A DNA stretch of 64,000 bases, from positions 7,772,445 to 7,836,444 of the forward strand of contig JAJEKV010000008.1 in NCBI GenBank assembly GCA_021234155.1, given 5' to 3'. How positions within the stretch are numbered: position 1 is the first letter of the stretch; every line of letters begins with the position of its first letter. The translations under genes and the position numbers were made by a program. Below are positions 33,684 to 45,729 of the stretch, in pieces. Under the pieces are notes generated by a model, which was given only the letters and a program-made list of their open reading frames with translations, made no database searches and was not told where the DNA came from. The stretch comes from Isoetes taiwanensis (taxonomy: Eukaryota > Streptophyta > Lycopodiopsida > Isoetales > Isoetaceae).

Positions 33684-33785
33684 CACGAAAATGGTCAGGT
33701 CGAACATTTATGTAGATTCTTTCTTGAAATTTATCTGTAAATAGATGATTAAACTGGATTTCTTAATCTGGATCCCGTTTAGGGC
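33684..33785 (-). repeat. 102-bp inverted repeat, right copy
   Basis: Inverted copy of 20340-20441; followed by eight T residues at 33786-33793. Confidence 0.85.
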
Positions 33786-33793
33786 TTTTTTTT

Positions 33794-35452
33794 CCTCTAA
33801 CGCAAGTGTATTTGCTTCCCTTTATAATGGCGAATCTTGTGATGATCCTTTAGGCTTTGGCCTGGCAGGGCGATTCTCTGAACAAAGGCCACTGGCCAGA
33901 CTGTTAGAATTGCTTAGAAGAACTGGGTAGAACGTGGCAGACAGTGCTCAGTTAGAACGGCTGCCCAGCATGGAAAATTTCATAGTCGAATCAAGAGGTT
34001 CATGTCGTATTTGCAGCCTTGCACTAGTGCCCCCAGGGCAAATGGGTTTCCAGCAAAACACTGTGGAAACAAGGAGCTCTCCCAACAATGAGGAGCACAA
34101 AAGTTCAGACGGTTGACATTCGACCAAACCAGGTACTATGCAAGTTATAATTGTATTTATAATCTTCCTTATTCGTTGTTTGCATGTGTCTCCTTGTTAA
34201 ATATACTGTTATAGTTCTCAAATGTTGGAACAAAATTGTCTAGGATCTTTAGTCCAGCCTGTTCAGTACTGTTCAAAGTCTCTCTATGTTTTTCAATTAT
34301 AAACACTTGCTAATGACCTTTGATATAATCTGTACCATTTTTGCTTATAAGCTTGTTGGTGTCCAATTCAGTCGTTTGCAATTTTGCTTAGAAGCTTGTT
34401 GCTATGCTATTCTAGGATCTGCATCTCTAGAAATATAGGCATCTTGATGATCTGGATATATTTAAACTTTCTACTGTTAAATATTTGTTCAGCTCTGTTG
34501 CATTCTTGCCAAGACATACTATTGCTAAATTGAAAATGATAAAAGCGGTCAGAGGCCGAGGGAGCCCAAATTTTGTAATTAATTGCATTCTGCCCCTGAT
34601 ATAAATTAGCTTATGGATCTGTTTTGATTTCCTAAGAATAGTTAGGTGTGGACAGCTGGCTTGATACTTTATTTGCTAGTTGATCTCTTTTAATTCCTGC
34701 GCATCACTTAGATTGAAATTTGCTTTTTAATATGGTTGCAGTAGATTGCTAATATCATAGTTGTCTACTTATTTTAGCTTCAAGACCCATTACTTCTGAT
34801 TAGATCTGAGTTCATTATTTGTTATTTAAATCGTTGCCTCTTTAATATCTTCAGTTAATAGAGTGATACCGTGTCCTGGCTTCATTTTTACCATCATTTT
34901 ACCAAATGATTCATGGATGGGCTCTAAATCGGATGTGATCCTTAACCTGCAGTTTCAGAGTAATGGTTTCAGATGTAGCAAGATAGCTTAACCCTAGGGA
35001 ATCACATATTTTCGGCCACATTTTAACAGATTTAGCTGATCCTTTGTTGACTGAATCTGCTATTGGTATAATCATGGCAGTTCATGTATGATTTTAATTT
35101 TGGATTTGGATAGAGGGCATGAATGTCGTTGCTACAATACTGTTATGTGATTATGTTTGGGTAAAGGGCGATAAGCCAAGAATGTTTATAGCTTACCTGT
35201 GGCAGGTGTACAGTTACCCAGTAGGCTAACGTGTGCTTTGCTGCTGCAGGTAACCAAACATTCTTCTCCCATTACTTTGGTTTTGGAAGCTGCTGTCAGG
35301 ATGCTATAAAGACTATTTGTTCTTCTGCAACCTTGAAACACTTGTAATTTTATCTTTTGCTTTTCTCATATGACATTCCAATCATGTATCAGGTACATTT
35401 GTCTCAAGTTTACTCTATTTGAGAAATGATAAATTTTCCTTTGAATATGTAG
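33794..35452. other. No gene recognised; weak open frames
   Basis: Frames at 33745-33930 and 33934-34116 (ENFIVESRGSCRICSLAL) look coding-like but match nothing I know. The rest to 35452 is AT-rich and intron-like. Confidence 0.35.
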
Positions 35453-37340
35453 CATAATAACAGGGGGTTTTTTTTGTGTTTTTGTACGCTTTTCACAAAG
35501 GTTTTCCTAAGATTTCATGGCGTATTCGAATGGATGTACTAATGCGTACATCTAGAGTGCACCATTTCTTAGCCGTTGATTTAGCTTTTTTTTTTCAATG
35601 GTCCAACATCCAAGGGCTCACAACAAAAGCCCTCTTTTTATTTTAGGAGCTGAACATGCAAGTCTCGTGATAGCATTTCAGGGCATTCTTGCAAAAAATT
35701 AATGTTCTTTGTGATCAGAGTGGAAACATATTTGGAGTGCATTTGCAGAGGATGCAAGAAAATTAATGTTCTTTGTGATCAGAGTGGAAACAGATTTGGA
35801 GTGCATTTGCAGAGGATGATGCGGCCGATGCTAAGTTCAGCAGTTTGTGCTACATATTCAAAGTTTCCATGGCATGGTCTGGTGGGTTTCAAGGCAACAT
35901 AGTGTTGATATTCTTATTTTCAGTGTGTTGATATTTAGCATGCAAAGGTCGAGATGGAGAGAGATGGAGACAGATCTTGCAGTGAAACCCACAGGCCGAA
36001 ATTCCCTGCAAAACCCTGTGGAACCTGTGTCTTGAGTTAGATTCGGCCCAATCCAATCAGTTTTGCATCTGTTTTTGTAAACTGCATGTTCGAATGCTGA
36101 AACCCATGATCTTCTCCCATGATCTTCTCCTTTCCATTCATTTCTGCAGGTCCGGCTATGGCAACAATTTTTCTTTCTTCTCTTTCCACTTCTTGTGCAG
36201 GTCGTTGTCTCCAAGCTATGGCAATGGCAGGGAGATTTCTTGCATGCATATAACAAGCTTTTGGTGGTTTTGATTTCCTTCTTGCCTCTTTCTGTGTCTC
36301 TACTTTGTCCCTTCATTTTACAGCAGAGCTATGGCAAACTTGGCGATGGCAGCAGCTTGGGCGGCAGATGGGGCGCTTGCAAATCTCGACAGCAACCACA
36401 GGCGGCGATGGTAGAGGCCATTTCGCTGCTTCATCCTTCTGTCTTGCAGATTAATCTCGAGCGCAGGGCAATGCCTTTCTTGTTCGGAGCGAGCGATGGC
36501 ATGCGATGGCGAAGACATGGCAATCGAATCTGAAGCAAAAGTCGCATGATGATGATGATGGCAGAAACATAGAATTTTCTGTTCAGAGCACATGGCACAC
36601 TGGCACGATTCTGATCGAATGCAGAAACCCTAAAGTAGCCCTAATATCTGGCCATCGTTATTCACGTTTCTTTCCTTCAACTATTTCCATCATTATAGCC
36701 CTTCCTTTCAATGTCTACCAATATTTAGCAAGGCCCATTCTTAAAAAACTCGCTCTCCCTTTATATCTACTGCCTAAGATCTATTGCCTAAGGTTTAAAA
36801 TCTCACCCTTTCTTTGAATGTCTACAATCCTTTAAACTTCAAAATCCTTTCAATATCTATCTACCATTATGCTAATGCTAGATATTAGTATTAGAAGCTT
36901 GTGTTACTCATATTATTTTTACCATTACGTATTACATATTACGTATTACATATTGCTACATGTTTCACATGTTTTACATGTTTTTACGTATGTTTGCTTT
37001 TTTTAGGGCCCGAAGGGCCCAAAATTTTTTTTAGTACAACAACCAACACATAACTACCATTAACATTAATTAACACAACCATTGGCTCCAACACATTTAA
37101 ATTAAAATCCCCCTTAAACCCCCTTTCGTTTGGGTGCATATTCACACGGGGGGTGACGTAGGGCAGCGAGAGCGCTTATAATTATATTTTGCACGTACAA
37201 AATCAACACCATATAGTATTTTGCTTGAAACCTTATAGTATTTTGCAAATCTTGTTATACAGTATAGCAAATTTTATACATGCATACCCCACAAACGAGG
37301 AACTTTACGTACGGTGTAGATTAAGGAATAAGGGGTGAAT
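35453..37340 (+). mobile_element. Inverted copy of the 2-kb insert family
   Basis: Starts tgaatatgtagcataataac and ends aaggggtgaat. It is the reverse complement of 13308-15207 over nearly its full length, with clear divergence around 36330-36540 and close identity elsewhere. It includes the 64-bp tandem duplication (about 35699-35825), the agggcccgaagggccc hairpin (37006-37021) and one palindrome arm (37037-37175). The second palindrome arm present in the left copy is absent here, so this copy may be truncated. Confidence 0.85.
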
Positions 37341-37634
37341 TATTTGTTCCTCTTTAATTCGGTCCTAATCATAGAAAGACTTGTATCTTTGATTATTCTG
37401 AAATTTCGTGGTCTCTTAAACCGCCCCTTAAGTATTTGACATTGATGGATCCAAACATTTTTTCAGACCATTTTCTTCTTTTAAGATATGTTTGTCCACT
37501 GTATAATACATGGTTTAAACATTAGAGTGCATGATATAAATATTTGGCCCCTGTCTTTCACAATTAATGGCATCCATTTTTTGCTCCCTTCTAACCCAAT
37601 ATTATGCAACTCAATAGGACCAGTTGAGATGTCT

Positions 37635-37793
37635 GTTCACGTTGTTAAGTCTTTCAGATTATTGAATGAGCATGTCTTGAGAAGATTGTTAAAGTTATTC
37701 AAGTAAAATATCTTGTTCACTTTGTTAAGTCTTTCAGATTATTGAATGAGCATGTCTTGAGAAGATTGTTAAAGTTATTCAAGTAAAATATCT
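37635..37793. repeat. 80-bp tandem duplication
   Basis: 'gttcac.ttgttaagtctttc' to 'aagtaaaatatct' is present twice, nearly identical, with a period of 80. Confidence 0.9.
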
Positions 37794-37891
37794 AAGTCTC
37801 TAAAGCCTCCCCTTTGGGGGTCAGATAAGTCCAATAATCTGGGATTATTTGGATGTCTTGGCTAGTTAGAAGGATTAGTCTAGGCCAGTCT

Positions 37892-37912
37892 ATATATATA
37901 TATATATATATA
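37892..37912. repeat. (TA)n microsatellite
   Basis: About ten TA dinucleotides between tagtct and caaagcc. Confidence 0.9.
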
Positions 37913-39090
37913 CAAAGCCAAAGCCTGATCAAGACCAAGCCTAGACATCCAAAACCATTCCAGGATTCACCTAAGAACTGGTTGGATTTATCGGTTCCAT
38001 ATTTATAAAAGAAGAACCTTAAGAAGCTTGCTATGCTTGTACATTGAGTATTTACAAAATATCTAACAATATCCATAGACCTTCAATGATTTATTTTACT
38101 ACTATAAGAATAAATTAATGTATCACAGATAAAAAAAAAAAAAGATTCTCTTTGATGTCCTTTAAATACTCTAGGGTTGTTGATCAAAATTATGCATAAT
38201 TTAGACCAACTTCTCAACTCAATAAAGAAGAAGAATGTAGCTCGTGCATATATAAAAATGCAAAAATGCTCCACATTATTGGGGCAACACCAACTGGCAT
38301 GGAACATCGGCCAGATAAAGTTGGATTGAAGACAAAATATAAGAGGTTAAGAATGAGGCCTTGAACAAATAAGAACATAAGACTTACTTGCCCGTTCAGG
38401 TCTGTCAAGGAGGTGGCAAATGAAGCAAACTGCCCTGCAATGTTGCGATGTTGCAAAGAAAGGAGCAGGGCCTGCCTCCTGCTAATCCTTCCCAGGTTGT
38501 AGAAAAAGCAAAGGTCAGTATTTCAACAAAGTCTTTTTTGAACCCATGGTAGGCTATGGCAAAGGAAAACCCTCCCGATCAAATTCTTGCATCTGTAGTG
38601 GCAGGATGAACCGGATCTGCAGCAGGCTATAGAATGAGGTCCATCATAATATCCTTCAAATGACATATGGCCATGCTTTTACAGCCCTCGGCAATGTACT
38701 CTTCAAATTTTTGAGTTCCTTGAGGATGCCAGCTATATTCCAGTACGACCCTTCCATTTTTGCTGCACATCATAACTAAAGGCCTTTCCGCCTCTGCTCC
38801 CGTGTAGCCTTTCTTATCCCAAGTTCATTTTTTGGATGCAAAAAAATCGGTTGTGCCATATCTGGGTTTTCTCTTTAAGTATATTTTAGGGTTCATGTGA
38901 TATTCTGTTAATTTAATGCAGCTATAGGAATGGAATCGAGAGTAGCACTATCAGATCTGGAATTACTTAGTCATGGATGAATCAGTGGTATGCAAAATTA
39001 GGGAGCATTTAGAGAAAGCTGCTTCTGTATTGGGCATGCTGTAACTATAAAGATCTCTATTGTTACTGTTAATTTCAGCATTCTCCATTA
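37913..39090. other. No gene recognised
   Basis: Short frames only; no motif supports a gene between the TA tract and the hAT fragment. Confidence 0.45.
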
Positions 39091-39091
39091 T

Positions 39092-40464
39092 TTGCTTGGG
39101 ACTGGCATCACGAACATTCAAGAGAATACTCAAGAGCAGTGCCGGGCAGGAGCAGACGAAGATAACTATACCACCCCCCCTGTTGGGACAGCATACCAAT
39201 CAGAGGGTGGACTAGGGTCAATAGGTATAAGCACGGGAGAACAGAGAATGATAGAGACAATTGAAATAGTGGAAAGACAGACGAAGCAACAGAGGGTTGA
39301 TCATTGCTTAACATCAGAGCAACTGAAGAAGACGCAATTGAAGGTTGTAGAGGCATTTTTATATGCTGGGTTGTCTCCACATATTTTGGAGCACAAAGCA
39401 ATGAAAGAAGCCTTCCAGGAAGTTGCCAAAGCAGGACCGGCTTTTAGATTGCCTTCATACAAGCATGCCAACAATAAAATGGTTGATGAAATACATGGAA
39501 AAATGGTTGAGAGGGTGGAGATGAAGTTGTGTCGTGTGTGGACCAAGCGGCCCGCCTTCATTAGTGACCGATGGTTGGAGCAATGTAAACAAGGACCATC
39601 TTATTAATTTCATGATCGTGTATCCGGGGGTGAAGTATTTTTGAAAACCGTAGAAACCAAAACCCACCAAGTGACCGGGAGATTGGATTTTTCGAAAACA
39701 AAGGCCGTGATAGAGAGTTTTGGACCGAAGAGAATATTTCAAGTTGTAATGGATAACGCTCTAATTGCAAGCTAGCGGGTCAATTATTGGAGTCCAATTT
39801 CCGTGGTTGCATGCTACTAATTGCCAATGCCATTGCCTGAACCTATTCTTTGAAGGACCGGGTTCTCACAACACCGTGGTTCAAAGATCCTATTCGAAAA
39901 AGCGTCGGCTTGTAAAATTCATTACAAAGAAGCCGCAATTTATGCCATTTACAAGTCATTGCGTCGAAGAGCCTAGCACTCATGAATCCTGGGCAAACTC
40001 GGGTTTGGTTCCAATTACATCCGTCTTGAAAGAGTCTTTGAGTGTCGGATTGGATTATCTCAACCTTTAATCATACGAGTTTTTGATTGGGAAAGGAGGC
40101 GAAAGGAAAAATGCCGCCAAACACCGACAATAGCGGCTTTGCCCTTCGAGAAATGCTTGGGCGGGAGACATTTTGGAAAGGTGTAAAAAATGTTGTGAGG
40201 TGCATGCAACCTGTTTGTCATGCCATCAAAACCCTTGATTCTTCGAAGGCAAGCACTGGAAAGGTCTGGAGGTGTTGGCACTCCATTCAATCCTTCTTAG
40301 AACGTGATGGGCCCAATGCGCCATTTGACAATGCTAAGCGCGCAGCACTACTCAGAGACTTCAATGAACGATGGAAGAAGTCATACAATGATCTTCATGG
40401 CGCCGCGCATGCCTTAGACCCACACAACCACGATATGGACTACTCAAATTTGCAACTTCTGTGA
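39092..40464 (+). pseudogene. hAT-type transposase, DUF659 and catalytic region, frame-shifted
   Basis: In order the frames give VVEAFLYAGLSPHILEHKA and AFRLPSYKHANNKMVDE (DUF659), RPAFISDRWLEQ, GGEVFLKTVE, IFQVVMDNA (the usual 'QVVTDNA' block), FPWLHATNCQCHCLNLFFE (the usual 'AHCLDL' block), FITKKPQFM and CMQPVCHAIKTLDSSKAS. This is the order of plant hAT transposases, which cut and paste DNA with eight-base target duplications. Several frameshifts and stops break it, and the C-terminal dimerisation domain is not seen. The BED finger of a related element lies at 32.4-32.8 kb on the other strand, so the two may be separated parts. Confidence 0.8.
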
Positions 40465-40870
40465 TCATATTGCCGGTAGTGCGGCTAATATTACCCACTA
40501 TCCATGTATACCTCTCTTGCTCACTCTTTTCAGGCTCTAGCTCCATCATTCGAAGCTTAAAAGCCCTCTCGGCATCTTTTACCAGCCCTGCATGGTAGTC
40601 TAGCCATCCTTCCTCACTGCTAGTAATCAATTCCAAATCCTGAGCTGAGGCATTGCACAGCCAATTACACAACCAGTTCATGAAATCTGGTCTCAAAGTA
40701 GACCATGCTTGTTGTGGTCTACTTCTTTTCTGGCGGCGGTTTGCGAAGATGACTTCGTGTTGCGACTCAGAGCTTTGTGTTTGAGACGCCAATGCCTCTA
40801 CTGGTTGCGGCTCTATCTGAGACACTAATGCCACATTTGGTTGCAAGTTAACTTCCGCTCTCTCTTCCAA
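40361..40870 (-). CDS. Hypothetical ORF of 169 codons opposite the hAT end
   Basis: Starts MEERAEVNLQPNVAL. It has a Gln/Ser-rich N-terminus, a basic patch (ANRRQKRSRPQQAW), WLCNWLCNASAQDLELITS and an acidic helix-forming part (RAFKLRMMELEPEKSEQE). It overlaps the end of the plus-strand transposase by about 100 bases. CGTCTG-rich island 2 lies 1 kb upstream in its own direction. It may be an accessory ORF of the same or another transposon. Not recognised. Confidence 0.35.
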   Translation of the reverse strand: MEERAEVNLQPNVALVSQIEPQPVEALASQTQSSESQHEVIFANRRQKRSRPQQAWSTLRPDFMNWLCNWLCNASAQDLELITSSEEGWLDYHAGLVKDAERAFKLRMMELEPEKSEQERYTWIVGNISRTTGNMITEVANLSSPYRGCVGLRHARRHEDHCMTSSIVH

Positions 40871-40899
40871 GTCATACTTTTGCTTGTTTTAAGGGATTG

Positions 40900-41880
40900 T
40901 CTAGCGGGGCTAGCAAAATGCGACTCGCGATAATAATACGAACCGACAAAAAAGAACACCTACAAGTCAAGCAAAGATAAAACTTTCAATTTAGTGCTTA
41001 GCACATGAGGGTAAATCAACTCACTTTAACCAAATTAAAACACCAATTTTACGCTTCCTACACTAAGACCCTAACATGAGTATGTATGTGCAAGGCCAAG
41101 GATAGGGTAACAAATAAAAGGACCAAAACACGATTTATGATCTATAGCCCACTCATCGCCAAAATGCAAGGCTAGCAAGTTTTAAATGCATTGCACTTGT
41201 CCTGTGTCACGCTTTTTTCAAAAGACGAGACCAATCAATGCTTATCAAAACATACGCCAGTTCCTATATTAGTGTGGGACTTTCATCAACAACACCATCG
41301 GGAACTAGGGTGTGAATTGATAAAACATTCTCCTAACCCTTAATAAAAGTACAACGCGACACCTTTCGACAATCAAGTGACCAAGGCCAACAACGGGCGT
41401 AAAGGCGAGGGGTTATACTCTTAATAAAGGGAGACCCTAGTTGCCTTAAGCTTCAGCAGTGCCACCCACCCTCGGCATGGCGCAAATAAATGCGGCAATA
41501 CCAGGCAAGGGGCATGCCTATGCTCTTGGCAACACGCAACCCTAAAAAAGCCCTCTCAGTTGTCGTTTAAGGGAAGGCAACCAATTTCTTTTCTTTTTTG
41601 GTTTTTTTTTTTTCTTTACTTTACTCTTAAATTATTATTTGCTTAAATTATTATTATTATTTTTTTTTTTTTTCTAAAATAGGCCAAGCTCAAATTACAG
41701 AACAAGGCACTCACCATCGTTATGCCCCTTACATGCGGGGAGCAACAGCGAGGGCCTAATCTAGGACCTAACCTGGCCTACCTATCAAAAAAACAAAAAA
41801 AAAAAAACCTAAAAACTAAGAAAAACAAAAAAAAAATGGTTTTGGGTGGCAAATTGCAAGGTTAGGCGCTAGGAAATACC
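40900..41880. other. No gene recognised
   Basis: Contains T-rich and ATT-rich tracts near 41580-41680 and an A-rich stretch near 41790-41840. No exon is supported. Confidence 0.5.
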
Positions 41881-41889
41881 TTGTTTGGC

Positions 41890-42190
41890 GGTAAAAAATC
41901 GAATCCGCTACCGAATATATAAAAAATTTCGCGTCTGCTGAAAACTTCGGTTCAGACGTCTGAAAACTTTTCGCGTCTGTGAACGCGTGAAAACCAGTGT
42001 CTGCCAACATCGGGGTTTAAGCGACGAAAAAAAGTCTCAGCGTCTGTGAAAAAACTTTCAGCGTGCGCTTTCCACGCTTTCAGCGTCTGCTTAAAAGTCG
42101 ACCAGACTTTTCGCGACGCGAAAACTTTGTATTTTCGGCGTCGCCGAAGTTTTTTCGCAGACTTTTCGGGCTTTCGGCGTCTGCGAAATT
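41890..42190. repeat. GC-rich array of CGTCTG words (island 2)
   Basis: 'gcgtctg', 'ttttcgc', 'cagacttttcg' and 'ttcggcgtc' recur many times in both orientations. Same vocabulary as island 1 at 33300-33660. Possible hAT subterminal array on the far side of the transposase remnant. Confidence 0.6.
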
Positions 42191-42304
42191 TTTTTTTTCC
42201 ACGGCGAGGTTTTTATATCGTTAAATCATTATTTTATTAAAAATATCGTTATTTTTTGACTTTATCGTCGAGAATTTTAATTTTGTGCGATAGAACCTAT
42301 CCCC

Positions 42305-45300
42305 GCCTAGCAAGCAACCTCATATGTAGACATTCCGTAAGCCCAATTTTATTTTTATAGTAAGACCATTCTCTTGGTCTTTTACTACCGCACGACCTTG
42401 GCCCAATCGGTCTCCCCGGCACAACAGATACAGTGGGTAATGAAAGTCGTAACAACAACGATGGCAACCCTCTCTTTGTGGCGGCTTGCTACTTCCCACA
42501 TGTTTGAGAGCAACTTTTACCACACGCGCACTTGGATGTGGATGGCGGAGCCCTATGTCGATCTATATGATGACATACGCCAGCATGAACAATTGGGCAA
42601 GGTCATGTTGCTTGGAGATTTCAATGCGCCGCCGCGAGGGCGAAAGCGGATCCCAAAATTCGCACCTCTAGCCGAGGATGTGTTGCAAATGGACCCCGCA
42701 GAGATGGTTTGGCCAAGGGCGTCGATGACAGCCCGGTGACCGCGGTATGGCCGGCGGCAAATATTCGGGCAAGATCTTTGACCGGTCATTTGCAATGGGC
42801 GGCATGCGATGGCCGCCCCTCCACCCGCTTCACTTGTAGACGGGAGAACCGTGGGGCGCACCCGGTGTGGTGGATTACGTGCTAGCGTGACGAGCAATGC
42901 CTACACTTGATCACTTTCGCCCGCTGTCGGGACAGTGGCCGGACGAGGAAGTAGACTTCACCATCACCCCTTTCTTGCAGATAGATTGGCAGCCAACCGA
43001 AAGCACCCATTGCCCCAACACCCCATGTACCACGGTTAAGCGTCTAGACTATGATCATGCGGCGGTCTATGCGAGGATGCTTGAGCATGAGTCACGGAGT
43101 GCCGCAAACTCCCCACACTTCAACAACAGACGCGGCCCGGTGAACCAAATCCTTCGAGGGTAGGGGATGATGCTTTGGGAGAGGTCGCCTCGACGATCCA
43201 CGGGGCTGCAACCACCTTCCCCCGCAATCACCGGGTTCGATGACGAATGCCGGGGAGCTGAAAGCGATGGCTCCGCCAAGTGCCGGACCCCACCATTCGC
43301 CAAGCAGCCGCCCGTCATTACAATACCGCTCCTTCCTCAAGACCAAGAAAGCCGTGTACCTTTATGAGCACCAAAGAATGATGTTTGGTCTTCTAGACCG
43401 CCACCCTAGGGCCTTACGGAGAAAGGTCTTGAGTAAGCCCCAAGACAACAAGACAGAAAAATATTACCCCTAACAATGGGTGAGATACTTTTGCAAAGTA
43501 TGACCCAATGGGAAGCCGGGCACAAGTATTCTCCGCCATGACAAGGCCTAGCACCGTCATTACCGAAGGGATGTCATAATGGGCCCGCAACGCCGCTAAT
43601 CCGGGAGGCGGCAGATTTGGATGGTATGCGTGCAGAGCTTCTCAAGTGGGCCCGCCCCCAATGGTGCTCTGGGTTCTCAAAGACTCTTCAACGGGGCATT
43701 GCAAGAAGGCTTACCCCCAAGACCGGACTACCATTAGAGTTGTGCCCATATACAAAGCGGGGGACCCCCCACAGCCCACCAACTATCGCATACCATTATG
43801 GTCGGGTTCGTCTTTGCCAAGTTGCTTGCCGGGGATTCTTGAGCGGCGATTGACACTTTGGGCGAGGATGGAGAAGTCGCGGGCTCTCACGCAGCAGGCT
43901 TCCTTACCGGCATTCTACTATTGACCATATCTTCACTCTGCGAACACTCATAGAGGATAGCCGAATCGACGCCTTGAATCATCTTGTTGCTTTGTGGATT
44001 TCGCAAAGGCTTTTGACACGGTGCCCGGGATAAGTTGTGGGACAGATTGAGACGACTAGGGACCCCCGCCGACTTGCGTAAATGCTATATCTGAGACTAT
44101 CATAATGAGGCTTGCTCCCGTCCGTCTCCTGCTTGTCGGGGAGCCCGTTGTTAGTAGCATTGGGTGCGCCAGGGTTGCCCTCTATCCCCGACGCTCTTCG
44201 GCTTGTACATTGACCAGCTAGAAGAATGGCTAGGCGAGCACCTGGCCATTGATGCACCACATAATCCCAAGAACTCATATATGCCGATGATGTTGACACG
44301 CCGCATATACCCCGGAGGATATGCAACGCCACCGGATGCTTTGGACACTTTCCGCCAATTCACCGACATGAGAGTTAACTTGGCCAAGACAAGGGTGCCG
44401 CTGGTCCCATCATCCCGACACCCACGCCTTCCCTCATTCACTTACCAAAAGCGGTAGTGGAGGTGGCTCGATCTTATAAGTATTTGGGCATTGAGTTTTC
44501 TACTACCACGCGACCGGATGCATCCATCGTTACGGGTCATTGCAGGTGGAAAGCCCCAGTATGCAATGCAAAACAACAAATACAAGGCGTAGCCAGATGC
44601 ATGGGGTCACCAGCACACTTGTTCGTGGCCTTGGTTGAACCGGTCCTCCTCTATGGGGCAGAAGTGTGGGGGCGGTGATATCCCTCACCACTTGGAACGA
44701 TCTAGAGCAGTGCAAGGCCTTCTTGGCCCTGGCACCGGGAGGAAATCCCACGGTCCCATATCGATCTTGCTCCAGGAGACAGGCTTCCTTCCGTAAGTGG
44801 TGGATATGGATGAAGCCCGGCTGCCCAACCTTGCTTTGGTAGTGGCGATGGGCCCGCAAATGACTCAAAGCCTTTGGAAAGACAAGCAAGCCCGGTGGTT
44901 CTCGCTATGGAATGTGCAGGCACACGATGTGGACCCGGTGCATACACCAAAGGAACGCTACCGCCTTGAAGCGAAGATTTGGATGCTTGCTTCATGGCCA
45001 AGCTTTGGGATGCGAGGCCCCGTCACATGTCAAGGTGGCAAATTATCGACAACAAAGTTAATCCCATGCTCACGAGGGGCCCACACCACTACCGCGCACC
45101 CATCTACCCATGAAAAAGCGCCAGGGGTGATTGCTTCCATTCGCCGCAGTGCACACCACCTCCGCATTGAGACCGGGAGATGGATTCGAGCCGCGTGAGG
45201 GCAGAGTCCGCCTTTGTCAACAAAGCCATTGAGGATGAAAGTCATGCCCTCCGTGCCTGTCCGTGATGAGCATATCCGGGCTCGGATGCTTTCGGTTAGT

Positions 45301-45729
45301 TGTGCCCCATCGGGCCTTGCATGAGCTACTAAGCACGCGCCTCTGTAGGGCTTGTTGGGATCGTACCTCCTGAGGTAATGGATACGCGGACTTCGCTTAT
45401 GCCCCCGTCCGGGCACATTAACCTCACCATTGTACTTGTGATTATGTATATAATCGTGCGGTATGTCAGCATCCTTATTGCTACTAAGGTTTTTCCCCCG
45501 AAAACCCTTCGGGGCGGGGGTTTTTTAATCCTGGTAGTAATACGCCTGCTGCTCTCTCTTTGTACTTGGGTCCCATAGGCCAGTTGGTCTCCGTGGACGA
45601 TAAAATCATATTCTATTCTATTCTATTCTAAACTCTGAGATATGTATTGTAAGGCCTGAGTGCCAAATTATCATGCACTCATCTATATGTGCATAGTAAT
45701 TGTATGTGTGTTCCAATCCTATCAAGTTA

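Noticed and set aside
13308-37340. A single 24-kb element with 1.9-kb terminal inverted repeats (Maverick-like)
   Set aside because: The RT gene continues across the left copy, so that copy is a local insertion. No capsid, DNA polymerase B or integrase genes lie between, and no target duplication was found.
37892-37912. A promoter TATA element
   Set aside because: It is a plain TA microsatellite with no gene start downstream.
33300-42190. CRISPR-like arrays in the CGTCTG islands
   Set aside because: Repeats are not regularly spaced, occur in both orientations and lie in plant nuclear DNA.
45030-45416. Minus-strand ORF of 128 codons inside the GC-rich LINE
   Set aside because: GC-rich sequence keeps antisense frames open; the plus strand carries the LINE motifs.
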